A DNA stretch of 64,000 nucleotides from Paenibacillus caui (lineage in GTDB: Bacteria; Bacillota; Bacilli; Paenibacillales; Paenibacillaceae), in the NCBI RefSeq assembly GCF_019904135.1, contig NZ_JAIOGQ010000003.1, forward strand, positions 113,594 to 177,593, written 5' to 3'. How positions within the stretch are numbered: position 1 is the stretch's first letter; every line of letters begins with the position of its first letter. Shown here one piece after another: positions 8,784-18,815 of this stretch. Below the pieces are notes generated by a model that searched no databases, was not told the DNA's origin, and saw only the letters and a list, made by a program, of their open reading frames with translations. The position numbers and the translations under genes are program-made.

Positions 8784-10538
8784 TTATTTAATGGTATTCG
8801 GCATCGCTTTAATCAGCTGCTCGTCCGGCGTTACGAACAGGGTGCGCTGGTGATCGTAAATGACGAATCCGGGCTTTGCGCCGTTAGGCTTGCGAACATA
8901 ACGGATTAAAGTACAGTCCACCGGAACGCTGCTCGATTCCTTCGCCTGGCTGAAATAGGCGGCAAGCTGTGCCGCTTCCTCCAAGGTTTGATCTCCGAAT
9001 GAATTTCCGCGAATTACCACATGCGATCCGGGGATATCTTTCGTATGCAGCCACGTGTCATTGGAAGAACCAAGACGGTTCGTGATGTATTCGTTCTGAA
9101 GATTGTTTTTGCCGACATAGATCTCGATTCCTTCGGAGGAAGTATAGATATGCAGCGTCGGCCGGTCGTTTTTCTTCTTCTTTTTCCCGCTTTTTCGGCT
9201 GCGGTCGCGCAAATACCCCTGCTGCGTAAGTTCATCCCGGATTTCCTCAATATCGTTCATGCTGGCAAAAGACAACTGCTGCAGCAGCGATTCGATATAG
9301 GCGATCTCCTGATGGGTTTTTGCAAGCTGCTCCTCAATGACTGCCAGACTGTTCTTGAATTTGTTATATTTCTTGAAATAACGCTGGGCGTTCTCCGAGG
9401 GGGTCAGCAGCGGGTCCAGCGGAATGGTGACCTGTCTCTGCTCTTCATCGTAATAATTGACCAGTTTGGCCTCCGAGTCCCCTTTGGATATTTCATGCAG
9501 GGAAGGCAGCAGCAGTTCTCCCCAAATCTTGTATTTTTCCGCATCCTCCGCTTCTTCCTGGTCTTTTTTCAAATTGGCCAGTTTCTTGATATTTTTGTTT
9601 CTTTCATTCTGCAGGAAGCGCAGCAAATCGCTGACCTTTTGCTTGATCGTGTCCCGCTCCGCCTTGTCCCCGTAATAAGCTTCCATGCATTTGCTGACGG
9701 AGTCATAGTAATGCTTGGTATCCTCTTCCAGAAGCGTGAGATCGACAACTGAAAAAATGCTTTTGCCTTTACGGTTCTCACCTGACGCCGGAGCGTACCG
9801 GTCCGACTTTATTTCTTCCATCATCCCGGAAAAAATAGCCCAAAGCGCCGCTTCAAACGGCTGCTCTGCGGCGGCATCCTCTCTTGCGAGAGCTGCCCTG
9901 TTCAGCAGCTCCTGGGCGATCAGCGGACTAAATCCGCTGAAGGCTTCCACCATCCACCCCGGTGAAGCGGAATCGGCCGCATTTCGAAAGAAGTTCAGAA
10001 AGTCCTGCTCCCGGACATCCAGCGGATTCACTTTATGCTGCTGCGGCGGTTCGCTGTAGGAAAAGCCCGGCATGACTACCCGGTAGCTGCTGATGGCCGG
10101 AGTCACATGATGGATTCCGTCAAGCTGAGTGCCTGTAGCCGGATCAAGCAGAATGATGTTGCTGTGGCGTCCCATCAGCTCGACAATAATGCGTTTAAGC
10201 GCCACATCGCCGAGTTCGTCCCGCTGTCTGATGTCGATATGGATGATTCTCTCAAGCCCCACCTGAGCGATACGCTCGATGACACCGCCTTCGCAATGCT
10301 TGCGGAGCAGCATGCAGAACATGGGCGCTTCCTGGGGATTGAGAAAGGAAGCTTCGGTGAAATGAACGCGCGGATAGGTTGGATTCGCGGACAGAAGGAG
10401 ACGCCTGCTGTCTCCATGTCCCCTGAGCTGAATGATAATATCGCTTTGCGAAGGCTGATGAATTTTATTAATACGTGCGCCGATGCATGCCTGAAGCTCA
10501 TGCGTGATGGCGCGGGTTACTATACCGTCCAATGCCAT
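8784..10538 (-). CDS. rqcH: RqcH, NFACT ribosome quality-control factor
   Basis: An Rqc2/NEMF homologue of 584 aa that binds stalled 60S/50S-tRNA complexes and directs C-terminal alanine tailing of incomplete chains; formerly annotated as fibronectin-binding (FbpA/YloA). NFACT-N begins at the Met (MALDGIVTRAITHEL), helix-hairpin-helix and coiled-coil regions cover about 290-430, a lysine-rich stretch (SRKSGKKKKKND) precedes NFACT-R, which has TWLHTKDIPGSHVVIRG. In Bacillus yloA also lies beside the yloB Ca-ATPase; here they are divergent and separated by about 170 nt. The minus-strand start is preceded by AGTAGGAGA. Confidence 0.93.
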   Translation of the reverse strand: MALDGIVTRAITHELQACIGARINKIHQPSQSDIIIQLRGHGDSRRLLLSANPTYPRVHFTEASFLNPQEAPMFCMLLRKHCEGGVIERIAQVGLERIIHIDIRQRDELGDVALKRIIVELMGRHSNIILLDPATGTQLDGIHHVTPAISSYRVVMPGFSYSEPPQQHKVNPLDVREQDFLNFFRNAADSASPGWMVEAFSGFSPLIAQELLNRAALAREDAAAEQPFEAALWAIFSGMMEEIKSDRYAPASGENRKGKSIFSVVDLTLLEEDTKHYYDSVSKCMEAYYGDKAERDTIKQKVSDLLRFLQNERNKNIKKLANLKKDQEEAEDAEKYKIWGELLLPSLHEISKGDSEAKLVNYYDEEQRQVTIPLDPLLTPSENAQRYFKKYNKFKNSLAVIEEQLAKTHQEIAYIESLLQQLSFASMNDIEEIRDELTQQGYLRDRSRKSGKKKKKNDRPTLHIYTSSEGIEIYVGKNNLQNEYITNRLGSSNDTWLHTKDIPGSHVVIRGNSFGDQTLEEAAQLAAYFSQAKESSSVPVDCTLIRYVRKPNGAKPGFVIYDHQRTLFVTPDEQLIKAMPNTIK

Positions 10539-10710
10539 AATGCAGAATTCTCCTACTGTTCATAATTTGTTTTCAGATTCTATGATGCCATACTTGAAGC
10601 AAAAACTTAAGTGCCTGTGATATTTCGGGACTGGCTCGAATACATTTACCCTAGGTGGAAAAGCCTTCACGCTGTCAAACACGCAGAATTTACGGGAGGG
10701 AAGAGGAAGC

Positions 10711-13512
10711 ATGGAACAAAAAAGTTGGCACCGCCTTGAAACAAAGGAGCTCTTGGATTGGTTTCAGGTGAAGCAGAACGAAGGGCTGCCCACTGAAGAT
10801 GCGGCCAAACGGCGCGAAACGGCCGGTTGGAATGAGCTGGCGGAAGCAAAGCGGGTTTCCCCTCTGCTCTTGTTCCTCAATCAATTCAAAGACTTTATGA
10901 TGCTTGTTTTGATGGGGGCCACGCTCATTTCGGGACTGCTCGGGGAATATCTGGACGCCATTACGATCATTGCGATTATCGTACTTAACGGATGTCTCGG
11001 ATTTTTCCAGGAATTTCGCGCAGAGCGCTCGCTCCGGGCCTTAAAGGAGCTTTCGGCGCCCAATGCCAAGGTGGTCCGAAACGGCAAGGAAACCGTGATG
11101 CCCGCAAGGGAGATAGTTCCGGGCGACATTGTCCTGCTGGAGAGCGGGGACCGGATTCCGGCGGATATCCGCTGGCTCGAGACGAGCGGATGCGATGTGG
11201 AGGAATCCGCGCTGACCGGGGAATCCCATCCGGTAGGCAAACACGCCCTGGTCATTGCCGACGAAGAGGTGCCTCTCGGGGACCAGAAGAATATTGGATT
11301 TATGGGTACGATGGTCACGAGAGGCAGCGGCAAAGGGATCGTCATTCGAACAGGCATGGGCACCGAGATGGGGAAAATTGCGGATCTGATCCAAAATACG
11401 GAATCCCAGGAAACGCCGCTGCAGCGCCGGCTTGAGCAGCTTGGGAAAATTCTGATTATCGTCGCGCTCGCTTTGACGGTTGTCGTCGTCCTCGCAGGCA
11501 TTCTTCATGGACAACACGTTGGCAGCATGTTCTTTGCAGGTGTCAGTCTGGCGGTAGCGGCTATCCCTGAAGGGCTTCCGGCCATTGTAACCATCGCCCT
11601 GGCGCTCGGTGTCCAGCGGATGATTAAGCGCAAAGCGATCGTGCGTAAGCTTCCTTCCGTTGAAACGCTCGGATGCGCATCGGTCATTTGCTCGGATAAG
11701 ACAGGAACGCTGACGCAGAACAAAATGACGGTAACCAAGGTTTGGGTTGAAGGCCGGGAATTCAAAGTCACGGGAGAAGGGTACGAGCCGAGAGGGGACA
11801 TCTGGGACGAAGGAAGACCGGTCGATCTCCGGAATGAGCAGGGGCTGCGCCGCATGCTTCAGATCAGCGCTTTATGCAGCAATGCCGAAATTATTGAAAT
11901 CACCGACGAAGATTCAAAGAGCAAAAAAAGGGGCGGCGAAGAGAAGGAGTCCAGATGGGTGCTTAAAGGCGATCCGACAGAAGGCGCGCTCGTCGCGCTG
12001 GCGTCGAAGACGGGGTGTTCTCCTTCCTCGCTTGCAGGCACCTATTTCAAAGAAAAGGAATTTCCGTTTGATGCGAAACGCAAGCGTATGTCGGTCATTG
12101 TATCCCACCAGGGAGGGAAGCTTGTGTTTGTCAAAGGCGCTCCCGACATGCTGCTGGATCGCTGCTCCTATATTTTGTGGGGCGGGAACGTTGTTCCGCT
12201 CACGGGCACATTACGGCAGAAGGTTGCAGCCGCTAACGAAAGCATGGCGCGAAGCGCTTTGCGCGTGCTTGGCGTTGCTTACCGGGAGCTTCGATCCCAT
12301 GACAATGTAAAAGACGAGGAATCCGCAGAGTCGCAGCTGATTTTTGTCGGCCTGACCGGGATGATCGATCCGCCGCGCCGGGAAGCCAAGGAATCCATTG
12401 CCGTTTGCCGCCGGGCCGGCATTAAGACCGTGATGATTACCGGCGACCATGGCCTGACAGCGGAGGCGATTGCGCAGGAGCTGGGCATCATTCCGCGCGG
12501 CGGCCTGACGATGACAGGGCAGCAGCTTGCGGCGCTGAGCGATGAAGAGCTGGACAAGAAATGCGACGGCGTTTACGTATATTCGAGAGTTTCTCCCGAA
12601 CACAAGCTGCGGATTGTAAAATCGCTGCAGCGCAAAGGCCATGTCGTCGCGATGACGGGTGACGGAGTGAACGATGCGCCGGCGATTAAAGCGGCTGACA
12701 TCGGGATTGCCATGGGAATCACGGGGACGGACGTATCGAAGGAAGCCTCGTCGCTGATCCTCAGTGACGATAATTTCTCTACAATTGTGTCCGCTATTGA
12801 GGAAGGACGGAATATTTACGAGAACATCCGCAAATTTATCCGCTACCTGCTGGCTTCCAACGTCGGCGAAATTTTGACGATGTTCTTCGCCATGATCGCC
12901 GGGCTGCCGCTGCCGCTGCTGCCGATCCAGATTTTATGGGTCAACCTGGTGACGGACGGTCTGCCGGCGATGGCGCTTGGAGTCGATCAGCCTGAAAAAG
13001 ACCTGATGGAGCACAAGCCGCGCGGGGCCAAGGAAAATATTTTCGCCCGCCGCCTGGGCTGGAAAATTCTGAGCCGCGGGCTCTTGATCGGTCTTTGTAC
13101 GCTCGGCTCGTTCTGGGTAACGCTGAACATTTCGCCGGACGAACCGGCCCAGCTGATGAAAGCCCAGTCCGTGGCCTTTGCCACGCTCGTTATGGCCCAG
13201 CTGATCCATGTGTTTGATTGCCGCAGCTCGCGGTCTATTTTTCACCGGAATATTCTCCAGAACAAGGTTCTGGTGCTGTCCGTATTGTCTTCCATTGCCT
13301 TGCTGCTGGCCGTGATGTATATCGGACCGCTGCAGCCGGTATTTAAAACCGTGCCGCTCGGTACGCGCGAATGGGCCATTACGCTCGTTGCCGCGGGCAT
13401 CCCCACCTTCCTGATGGGAGCGGGCAGCGTATGGTCGGGCAAACGACGCCGTCCTGCCGGTCCTGGTCCAACCAGAACGGCTGCAATAAATAGTACAAAC
13501 ATTCGTTCATAA
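10711..13512 (+). CDS. P-type Ca2+-transporting ATPase (YloB-like)
   Basis: A P2A-type cation pump of 933 aa, homologous to SERCA-like YloB of Bacillus. The phosphorylated aspartate is D329 in [14 protein letters not shown]; the ion-binding PEGLP motif is at residues 286-290; the hinge [10 protein letters not shown] and the actuator TGES are present. About ten membrane segments can be seen, four before and six after the cytoplasmic loops. It exports Ca2+ from the cytosol; Mn2+ is a possible second substrate for this subclass. The ATG has a purine-rich RBS (GGGAGGGAAGAGG). The C-terminus is short, basic and Pro-rich. Confidence 0.92.
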   Translation: MEQKSWHRLETKELLDWFQVKQNEGLPTEDAAKRRETAGWNELAEAKRVSPLLLFLNQFKDFMMLVLMGATLISGLLGEYLDAITIIAIIVLNGCLGFFQEFRAERSLRALKELSAPNAKVVRNGKETVMPAREIVPGDIVLLESGDRIPADIRWLETSGCDVEESALTGESHPVGKHALVIADEEVPLGDQKNIGFMGTMVTRGSGKGIVIRTGMGTEMGKIADLIQNTESQETPLQRRLEQLGKILIIVALALTVVVVLAGILHGQHVGSMFFAGVSLAVAAIPEGLPAIVTIALALGVQRMIKRKAIVRKLPSVETLGCASVICSDKTGTLTQNKMTVTKVWVEGREFKVTGEGYEPRGDIWDEGRPVDLRNEQGLRRMLQISALCSNAEIIEITDEDSKSKKRGGEEKESRWVLKGDPTEGALVALASKTGCSPSSLAGTYFKEKEFPFDAKRKRMSVIVSHQGGKLVFVKGAPDMLLDRCSYILWGGNVVPLTGTLRQKVAAANESMARSALRVLGVAYRELRSHDNVKDEESAESQLIFVGLTGMIDPPRREAKESIAVCRRAGIKTVMITGDHGLTAEAIAQELGIIPRGGLTMTGQQLAALSDEELDKKCDGVYVYSRVSPEHKLRIVKSLQRKGHVVAMTGDGVNDAPAIKAADIGIAMGITGTDVSKEASSLILSDDNFSTIVSAIEEGRNIYENIRKFIRYLLASNVGEILTMFFAMIAGLPLPLLPIQILWVNLVTDGLPAMALGVDQPEKDLMEHKPRGAKENIFARRLGWKILSRGLLIGLCTLGSFWVTLNISPDEPAQLMKAQSVAFATLVMAQLIHVFDCRSSRSIFHRNILQNKVLVLSVLSSIALLLAVMYIGPLQPVFKTVPLGTREWAITLVAAGIPTFLMGAGSVWSGKRRRPAGPGPTRTAAINSTNIRS

Positions 13513-13531
13513 AATGAATAGCTTCCCGGAC

Positions 13532-13559
13532 TTGAAAAGCATAAACTATTCTTTACAAT
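13532..13559 (+). promoter_or_regulatory. Candidate sigma-A promoter of dapF
   Basis: TTGAAA (-35) and TACAAT (-10) separated by 16 nt, about 40 nt before the dapF start. A match of this quality is suggestive only. Confidence 0.5.
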
Positions 13560-13599
13560 AGACAGTAACAGTACATGCTTTCAAGGAGTGGGCCCTTAG

Positions 13600-14433
13600 A
13601 TGGAATTTACGAAAATGCACGGTCTCGGCAATGATTTTCTTGTCTTTTACGGCTTGGAGGAGCTTCCGGAGGGGGTAGCAGACCTGGCGGTAAAATGGTG
13701 CGACCGTTTTTTTGGCGTCGGGGGTGACGGACTTGTCTTTATTCTCCCGTCCAAGCGGGCGGATTTCCGGATGGTCATTATCAATTCGGACGGCACGGAG
13801 GCGGAGCAGTGCGGAAACGCGATTCGCTGCGTTGCCAAATATGTATATGATCACGGCCATACCCGTAAAACCGAGCTTACGATTGAGACATTGGGCGCCG
13901 GCGTACAGCCGGTGAGTCTTATAGCGGAGAACGGCAAAGTCAAGACGGTTACGGTCGATATGGGCGAGCCTGTTCTTCAGGCGGCGCTCATCCCGACGAC
14001 TCTCGAGGGGGACTCGGTCATTGGACGCAAAATCGAAACGGACGGAGCCGCATTTGACTTCACCGCCGTTTCGATGGGCAATCCCCATGCGGTCATTTAT
14101 GTGGAGGATGCGCCGTCGTTTGATCTTCTGACCTGGGGTCCAAAGCTGGAAGTTCATCCCTATTTCCCGCGCCGGACGAACGTCGAGTTTGCAACGGTAA
14201 CAGCTCCCGATCGCGTGGAGATGCGGGTTTGGGAGCGGGGAGCGGGACCGACGCTGGCCTGCGGAACAGGGGCTTGCGCCACGCTTGTTTCCTCTGTTCT
14301 TAACGGTCTGACAGGCCGCAGCGCTTGGGTTGGACTCAAGGGGGGAGACCTGTTTATCGAGTGGAGAGAGGACGACAACCGCGTCTATATGACAGGCCCG
14401 GCAGAAACGGTATACCGCGGTATTATCGAATAG
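13600..14433 (+). CDS. dapF: Diaminopimelate epimerase
   Basis: Converts LL- to meso-diaminopimelate for lysine and peptidoglycan synthesis. The two catalytic cysteines of the PLP-independent racemase fold are visible as C71 (AEQCGNAIRC) and C221 (ACGTGACATL); the N-terminus MEFTKMHGLGNDF is typical. At 277 aa it is the usual length. The RBS AAGGAGTGGG precedes the ATG. It appears to be a single-gene unit, with its own promoter candidate and a terminator about 95 nt after the stop. Confidence 0.96.
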   Translation: MEFTKMHGLGNDFLVFYGLEELPEGVADLAVKWCDRFFGVGGDGLVFILPSKRADFRMVIINSDGTEAEQCGNAIRCVAKYVYDHGHTRKTELTIETLGAGVQPVSLIAENGKVKTVTVDMGEPVLQAALIPTTLEGDSVIGRKIETDGAAFDFTAVSMGNPHAVIYVEDAPSFDLLTWGPKLEVHPYFPRRTNVEFATVTAPDRVEMRVWERGAGPTLACGTGACATLVSSVLNGLTGRSAWVGLKGGDLFIEWREDDNRVYMTGPAETVYRGIIE

Positions 14434-14528
14434 CTTGCCCCAGCAGTTCAAGGGACCTGAACCCGGACTCTCACGCATTGCGAGCGGATCCTTCAGACCG
14501 CCGGGTTGCCCTGCCAAGCGGGGAATAT

Positions 14529-14573
14529 AAAACCAGTCAAAACACGGGGATAAGGTGTTTGGCTGGTTTTTTT
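14529..14573 (+). terminator. Rho-independent terminator after dapF
   Basis: AAACCAG pairs with CTGGTTT, with an inner CAAAACAC/GTGTTTGG pairing, followed by T7. No S-box or T-box element is recognisable in the intergenic stretch between here and yitJ. Confidence 0.8.
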
Positions 14574-14722
14574 AAATCTATAGGGAAGTCTTAACTTGTC
14601 CTGCACGAAACATGCGTTAAAGGCGGAACGGGTGCCATTTTTCACATTAAGTCTTATTTTTGTATCGAATATATGTTACATTAGTAGGCAAATTATAAGT
14701 CAGAAGAGAGTGAACAGAAAAA

Positions 14723-16615
14723 GTGAAGGCAGAATTGCGCAAGGCATTGGAAGAGACTGTATTGATCGGTGATGGGGCGATGGGAACTTATTTATCCCAT
14801 CTGGGATATCCGGTAGGCATATCCTATGAAGAACTGAATATTCTTTCTCCGGAAGTGATCGGCGATGTGCACAAGCAGTATATCCAGGCCGGTGCATCCG
14901 TGATCGAAACGAACACCTTCTCTGCCAATTATTATAAATTGTCCAGGTATGGACTTGAAGCCAAGACGGAGGAGTTGAACCGGGCAGCTGTCCGTATCGC
15001 CAAAAAAGCTGCAGGGGACTCGGCTTATTGTTTGGGAGCGGTCGGATCGATCCGCGGCGGCCGCCGGATCAATGTGTCTACCCAAGAGCTCGCCACCTAT
15101 TTCGGGCAGCAGATCGAGACGCTTCTGGATGAAGGCGTTGACGGCATATTGCTGGAAACGTTTTTTGATTTGGAGGAAATGGAGCTCGCCCTTAGATGCG
15201 CACGCCAGCTCGGCGATATTCCGGTCATTGCCCAGTTCGCCGTTGACCAGGTGGGCCGGACGCTTGACGGTTACCGCATAGCGGATGCTTTCTCCATTCT
15301 GAAACAGAGGGGCGCCGATGTCGTCGGCTTTAACTGCCATTCCGGCCCGAAAGGAATTATGAGCGTCATTCAGCATCAGCTTGCAGGTCCGCTGGAGCTT
15401 CCCGTCTCCGTTTATCCGAATGCCGGCCTGGCAAGCTTTGTGGACGGGAAATACGTTTACCGGGCAACTCCGGCCTATTTCGGCGAGTGCGCCGTTCAGT
15501 TTGCCGATCTCGGTGTAAGGCTGATCGGCGGATGCTGCGGTACAACGCCGGAGCATATTGCTGAAATAGCCAAAGCGCTGCAAGGCTATGAGCCTGCCCC
15601 GCTGTCCAGTCAGCCGCGGCTTCCGGAAGAACCTTTAACCGTCAGCCGCGATTTTGCAGATCCGGCAAGGGAGACGGCTCCAGTGGGGCCTTATCGGGAA
15701 CCGAGCATCGTGGATCTCGTGAAACAGCGCTACACGGTGATTGTCGAGCTTGATCCTCCCCGGGATTTGGATATCGCGAAATTTATGGACGGCGCGAAGG
15801 CTCTTAAGGAAGCGGGCGTGGACGCCCTTACCATGGCGGATAATTCTCTTGCCGTTACCCGAATGAGCAACATGGCCCTGGGGCATTTGGTTAAGGAGAA
15901 GATCGGAATCAGGCCGCTGGTGCACATCGCCTGCCGGGACCGCAACCTGATCGGCACCCAGTCTCATATGATGGGATTTGACGCCCTGGGCATCGACCAC
16001 GTGCTTGCCGTTACCGGCGATCCGTCCCGTTTCGGGGATCTGCCGGATGCAAGCTCCGTATATGACATGACATCGTTCCAGATCATCAAGATGATCAAGC
16101 AGCTAAACGAAGGGACTGCCTTCTCCGGCAAGCCGCTCAAGCAGAAGGCCAGTTTTGTCGTCGGAGCTGCCTTTAATCCCAATGTCAAGCATTTGGATAA
16201 AGCGGTGCAGCGGCTGGAGAAGAAGATCGCCTCAGGCGCCGACTACATTATGACCCAGCCGATTTATGATCCGAAGCTGATGGCCGACGTCAAGGAGGCG
16301 ACAGCTCATCTGCCGGTTCCGATTTTCGTCGGTATTATGCCGCTGGCAAGCGGGAAGAATGCCGAATATCTCCATAACGAGGTGCCCGGCATTGAACTGC
16401 CGGAAGAAGTTCGCAGCCGGATGAAAGGACTTTCGGGTCCCGAGGGACGACGCGAAGGCACTGAAATAGCCAAAGAGCTGGTGGATGCCGCCATGGAGCA
16501 TTTTAACGGGATTTATTTGATGACTCCGTTTCTCTTCTATGAAATGAGTACGGCTTTGACGAATTATGTGCATGAGAAGTCGAAAGAGCGTGCCGCCCAC
16601 TTGTTTCACTCCTGA
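14723..16615 (+). CDS. yitJ: Homocysteine S-methyltransferase / methylene-THF reductase fusion
   Basis: A bifunctional 630-residue enzyme of one-carbon metabolism, as in Bacillus YitJ. The N-terminal domain (about 1-290) is a zinc-dependent homocysteine methyltransferase with the ligand pair C271-C272 in LIGGCCGTTPEH. The C-terminal domain (about 325-615) is a MetF-type FAD-dependent 5,10-methylene-THF reductase (VIVELDPPR, AVTGDPSRFGD, ITQ-like MTQPIYDP). It links folate one-carbon units to methionine synthesis. The start is GTG with a weak AGAGAG RBS. The SAM riboswitch that precedes yitJ in Bacillus is not seen. Confidence 0.93.
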   Translation: MKAELRKALEETVLIGDGAMGTYLSHLGYPVGISYEELNILSPEVIGDVHKQYIQAGASVIETNTFSANYYKLSRYGLEAKTEELNRAAVRIAKKAAGDSAYCLGAVGSIRGGRRINVSTQELATYFGQQIETLLDEGVDGILLETFFDLEEMELALRCARQLGDIPVIAQFAVDQVGRTLDGYRIADAFSILKQRGADVVGFNCHSGPKGIMSVIQHQLAGPLELPVSVYPNAGLASFVDGKYVYRATPAYFGECAVQFADLGVRLIGGCCGTTPEHIAEIAKALQGYEPAPLSSQPRLPEEPLTVSRDFADPARETAPVGPYREPSIVDLVKQRYTVIVELDPPRDLDIAKFMDGAKALKEAGVDALTMADNSLAVTRMSNMALGHLVKEKIGIRPLVHIACRDRNLIGTQSHMMGFDALGIDHVLAVTGDPSRFGDLPDASSVYDMTSFQIIKMIKQLNEGTAFSGKPLKQKASFVVGAAFNPNVKHLDKAVQRLEKKIASGADYIMTQPIYDPKLMADVKEATAHLPVPIFVGIMPLASGKNAEYLHNEVPGIELPEEVRSRMKGLSGPEGRREGTEIAKELVDAAMEHFNGIYLMTPFLFYEMSTALTNYVHEKSKERAAHLFHS

Positions 16616-16641
16616 TTATCAATTACAATAGTGTAACGGAT

Positions 16642-17541
16642 GTGATGCCGATGTCATTCAGTATGACCGGATTCGGTCAGTCCGCCCTGCATTTTGGCGG
16701 CTATGTCATTCAATGTGAAGTCAAATCCGTCAATCACCGGTATTCGGAGATCGTAATCCGGATGCCAAGGGAATGGACATGCTACGAAGACAGCTTGAGA
16801 CGTCTGGTGCTGCAGCATGTCAAGCGGGGACGGATTGATGTTTATATCAGCAAGGAAAGGGAAGATGAAACTTCACCGTCTCTGAAGCTGAATTTCTCTG
16901 CAGTACGGGATTATATGAAGTCAGCGGAACAGATCATAGAGAAATTCGGAATCGGCGGAATGCCGACGGTTGCCCAGCTTCTGGCCCTTCCCGGGGTGAT
17001 GGTTCCGGCCGAGTCCGAAGCAGAGGGGGATCAGTTGGGCGGCGAAGAGTGGGAAGCGGTTCTTCACCGGGCTCTTGGGGAAGCTCTTTCCGGACTGACA
17101 GCGATGCGTGAAAAGGAAGGGCGGCACCTTGCCGAAGATCTGTCCCGGCGTATTGAGAAGCTGGAGACCATCCACGGCGAGATGTGTGGGCTCGCCCCCA
17201 TGGTCGTGGAAGATTACCGGGTTCGACTGAAGAACCGTTTGACAGAGCTGCTCGAAGGCTCTCTGGACGAACAGCGGTTCAACATGGAAGTTGCGATTTT
17301 TGCCGACAGATCCAATGTGGATGAAGAATTAATCCGGTTAAAGAGTCATCTTGCCCAGAGCAAGGGGCTGCTCGGCAGCCGCGAACCGATTGGGAGAAAG
17401 CTGGATTTTCTGATTCAGGAAATGAACAGGGAAGTGAATACGATTGGTTCCAAAGCCAATCATCTGTCAATAGTTAACCTTGTTGTCGAGATGAAAGCAG
17501 AGCTTGAGAAAATCCGCGAACAGGCGGCCAATCTGGAGTAG
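16642..17541 (+). CDS. yicC: YicC/YloC family endoribonuclease-like protein
   Basis: A YicC-family protein (about 298 aa), N-terminal YicC_N and C-terminal DUF1732. The diagnostic N-terminus SMTGFGQS and the conserved C-terminal RKLDFLIQEMNREVNTIGSK are present. E. coli YicC is an endoribonuclease. Three clustered starts exist (GTG, ATG three nt later, ATG nine nt later), none with a strong RBS; homologues usually begin only a few residues before SMTG, favouring the ATGs. It is the first gene of the conserved yicC-remA-gmk-rpoZ-coaBC-priA run. Confidence 0.92.
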   Translation: MMPMSFSMTGFGQSALHFGGYVIQCEVKSVNHRYSEIVIRMPREWTCYEDSLRRLVLQHVKRGRIDVYISKEREDETSPSLKLNFSAVRDYMKSAEQIIEKFGIGGMPTVAQLLALPGVMVPAESEAEGDQLGGEEWEAVLHRALGEALSGLTAMREKEGRHLAEDLSRRIEKLETIHGEMCGLAPMVVEDYRVRLKNRLTELLEGSLDEQRFNMEVAIFADRSNVDEELIRLKSHLAQSKGLLGSREPIGRKLDFLIQEMNREVNTIGSKANHLSIVNLVVEMKAELEKIREQAANLE

Positions 17542-17583
17542 CTTTCGTGCTGGCGGCACTAGATTAGGGGGAACAACCTTTAC

Positions 17584-17844
17584 ATGGCAATCAAACTTAT
17601 TAACATCGGCTTCGGCAATATCGTATCGGCGAACCGTATCATTTCCATCGTAAGCCCGGAGTCTGCTCCGATCAAACGGATCATTCAAGAGGCGCGGGAC
17701 AGGCATATGCTGATCGATGCTACTTATGGCCGCAGAACGCGTGCCGTAATCATTACCGACAGCGATCATGTCATATTGTCGGCAGTACAGCCGGAAACGG
17801 TAGCGCATCGTCTTTCCACTAAAGACGACGACAACGATGAATAA
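17584..17844 (+). CDS. remA: RemA (DUF370) matrix regulator
   Basis: An 86-residue protein that in B. subtilis is a DNA-binding activator of biofilm matrix (eps, tapA) and osmoprotection genes; it forms ring-like oligomers. The N-terminus [19 protein letters not shown] and the core [19 protein letters not shown] match the family throughout, and the acidic tail KDDDNDE is typical. RBS AGGGGGAA precedes the ATG. Its place between yicC and gmk is conserved in Bacillales, so its presence here is ancestral rather than linked to the polysaccharide locus. Confidence 0.95.
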   Translation: MAIKLINIGFGNIVSANRIISIVSPESAPIKRIIQEARDRHMLIDATYGRRTRAVIITDSDHVILSAVQPETVAHRLSTKDDDNDE

Positions 17845-17857
17845 AATGGAGAGTAAT

Positions 17858-18430
17858 ATGGCTAAAGGGTTATTAATTGTATTATCCGGTCCGTCCGGTG
17901 TCGGCAAAGGTACGGTATGCACTGAACTCAGGCACCGCATGCCGGAATTGGTTTACTCGGTTTCGGCAACAACGCGGCAGCCGAGGCTAGGCGAAGAGAA
18001 CGGAGTCAACTATTTCTTCAAATCCAAGGAGCAGTTTCTGGAGATGATCGAGAATGATCAGTTTCTGGAGTACGCTCAGTATGTGGACAATTTTTATGGC
18101 ACACCGCGCGAGTTCGTGGAACAGACGATCCAAAGCGGCAAAGACATCATTCTTGAAATTGAGGTTCAAGGCGCGCTGAAGGTGAAGGAGAAGTTCCCTG
18201 AGGGCGTGTTTGTATTTCTGCTGCCGCCTTCCATAGATGTGCTGAAAGACCGGATTTCCGGCAGAGGTACGGAGAATCAGGCCACCATCGACCACCGGAT
18301 GTCGGTAGCGATTGACGAAATCAATCTGCTTGAATATTATGACTATGCCGTGGTCAATGATGAAATTGATCAGGCTTGCAAAAGAATAGAAAGCATCATT
18401 ATCGCCGAACATTGTAAGGTGAGCAATTAA
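17858..18430 (+). CDS. gmk: Guanylate kinase
   Basis: Phosphorylates GMP to GDP. The P-loop GPSGVGKGT lies at residues about 9-17, with the GMP-binding motifs TTRQPRLGEENGVNYFF and EIEVQGALKV following. I choose the ATG preceded by GGAGAG at 4-5 nt; an upstream ATG (17837) would overlap remA by 8 nt and add seven residues that homologues lack. At 190 aa it is the normal size. Confidence 0.95.
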   Translation: MAKGLLIVLSGPSGVGKGTVCTELRHRMPELVYSVSATTRQPRLGEENGVNYFFKSKEQFLEMIENDQFLEYAQYVDNFYGTPREFVEQTIQSGKDIILEIEVQGALKVKEKFPEGVFVFLLPPSIDVLKDRISGRGTENQATIDHRMSVAIDEINLLEYYDYAVVNDEIDQACKRIESIIIAEHCKVSN

Positions 18431-18477
18431 ACATAAACGTCGGGCGCCAGGCGCTGCCCGAAGAAGAGGTGTCGAAA

Positions 18478-18711
18478 GTGCTGTATCCATCCATTGATAA
18501 AATGCTAGAGAAAGTAGATAGCAAGTATTCCCTTGTTGTAGCCGCTTCCCGAAGAGCCAGAAAGCTCAGGGAAGGCGAGAAAAGCGAGCTGAAGGGACCT
18601 AAATCCCATAAACAGGTCGGCGTCGCGCTGGAAGAGATTTATGGTGATTACATCAAAATCAAGCGGGACGGTCAGGATGCCGACGAGACGCCAGAGAACG
18701 ACGGGAAATAA
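18478..18711 (+). CDS. rpoZ: RNA polymerase omega subunit
   Basis: Omega assists assembly of the RNA polymerase core. The protein begins MLYPSIDKMLEKVDSKYSLV, the typical omega N-terminus, and includes the RRARKL motif; 77 aa in all. The GTG chosen here aligns with homologues and sits 8 nt after AGAGG; a GTG nine nt earlier would put the RBS on top of the start. It lies between gmk and coaBC, the conserved order. Confidence 0.93.
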   Translation: MLYPSIDKMLEKVDSKYSLVVAASRRARKLREGEKSELKGPKSHKQVGVALEEIYGDYIKIKRDGQDADETPENDGK

Positions 18712-18731
18712 AACGTTAGTTACGGAGAATG

Positions 18732-18757
18732 ACAACCGCAAGGTTGTTATTTTTTTA
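18732..18757 (+). terminator. Rho-independent terminator after rpoZ
   Basis: ACAACC-GCAA-GGTTGT hairpin with a GNRA tetraloop, followed by TATTTTTTT. Confidence 0.8.
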
Positions 18758-18815
18758 ATGGCGTAAGGATTGAATATTGCAGTGAAGCTTTTTTTTGAAA
18801 GCGGGGGGAAATACG

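Noticed and set aside
9021..9752. 243-codon plus-strand frame inside rqcH
   Set aside because: Shadow of the NFACT gene; hydrophobic and Gln-rich by reverse reading of the coiled coil only.
13546..14517. 323-codon minus-strand frame across dapF
   Set aside because: dapF has both catalytic cysteines and a good RBS; the opposite frame lacks any domain.
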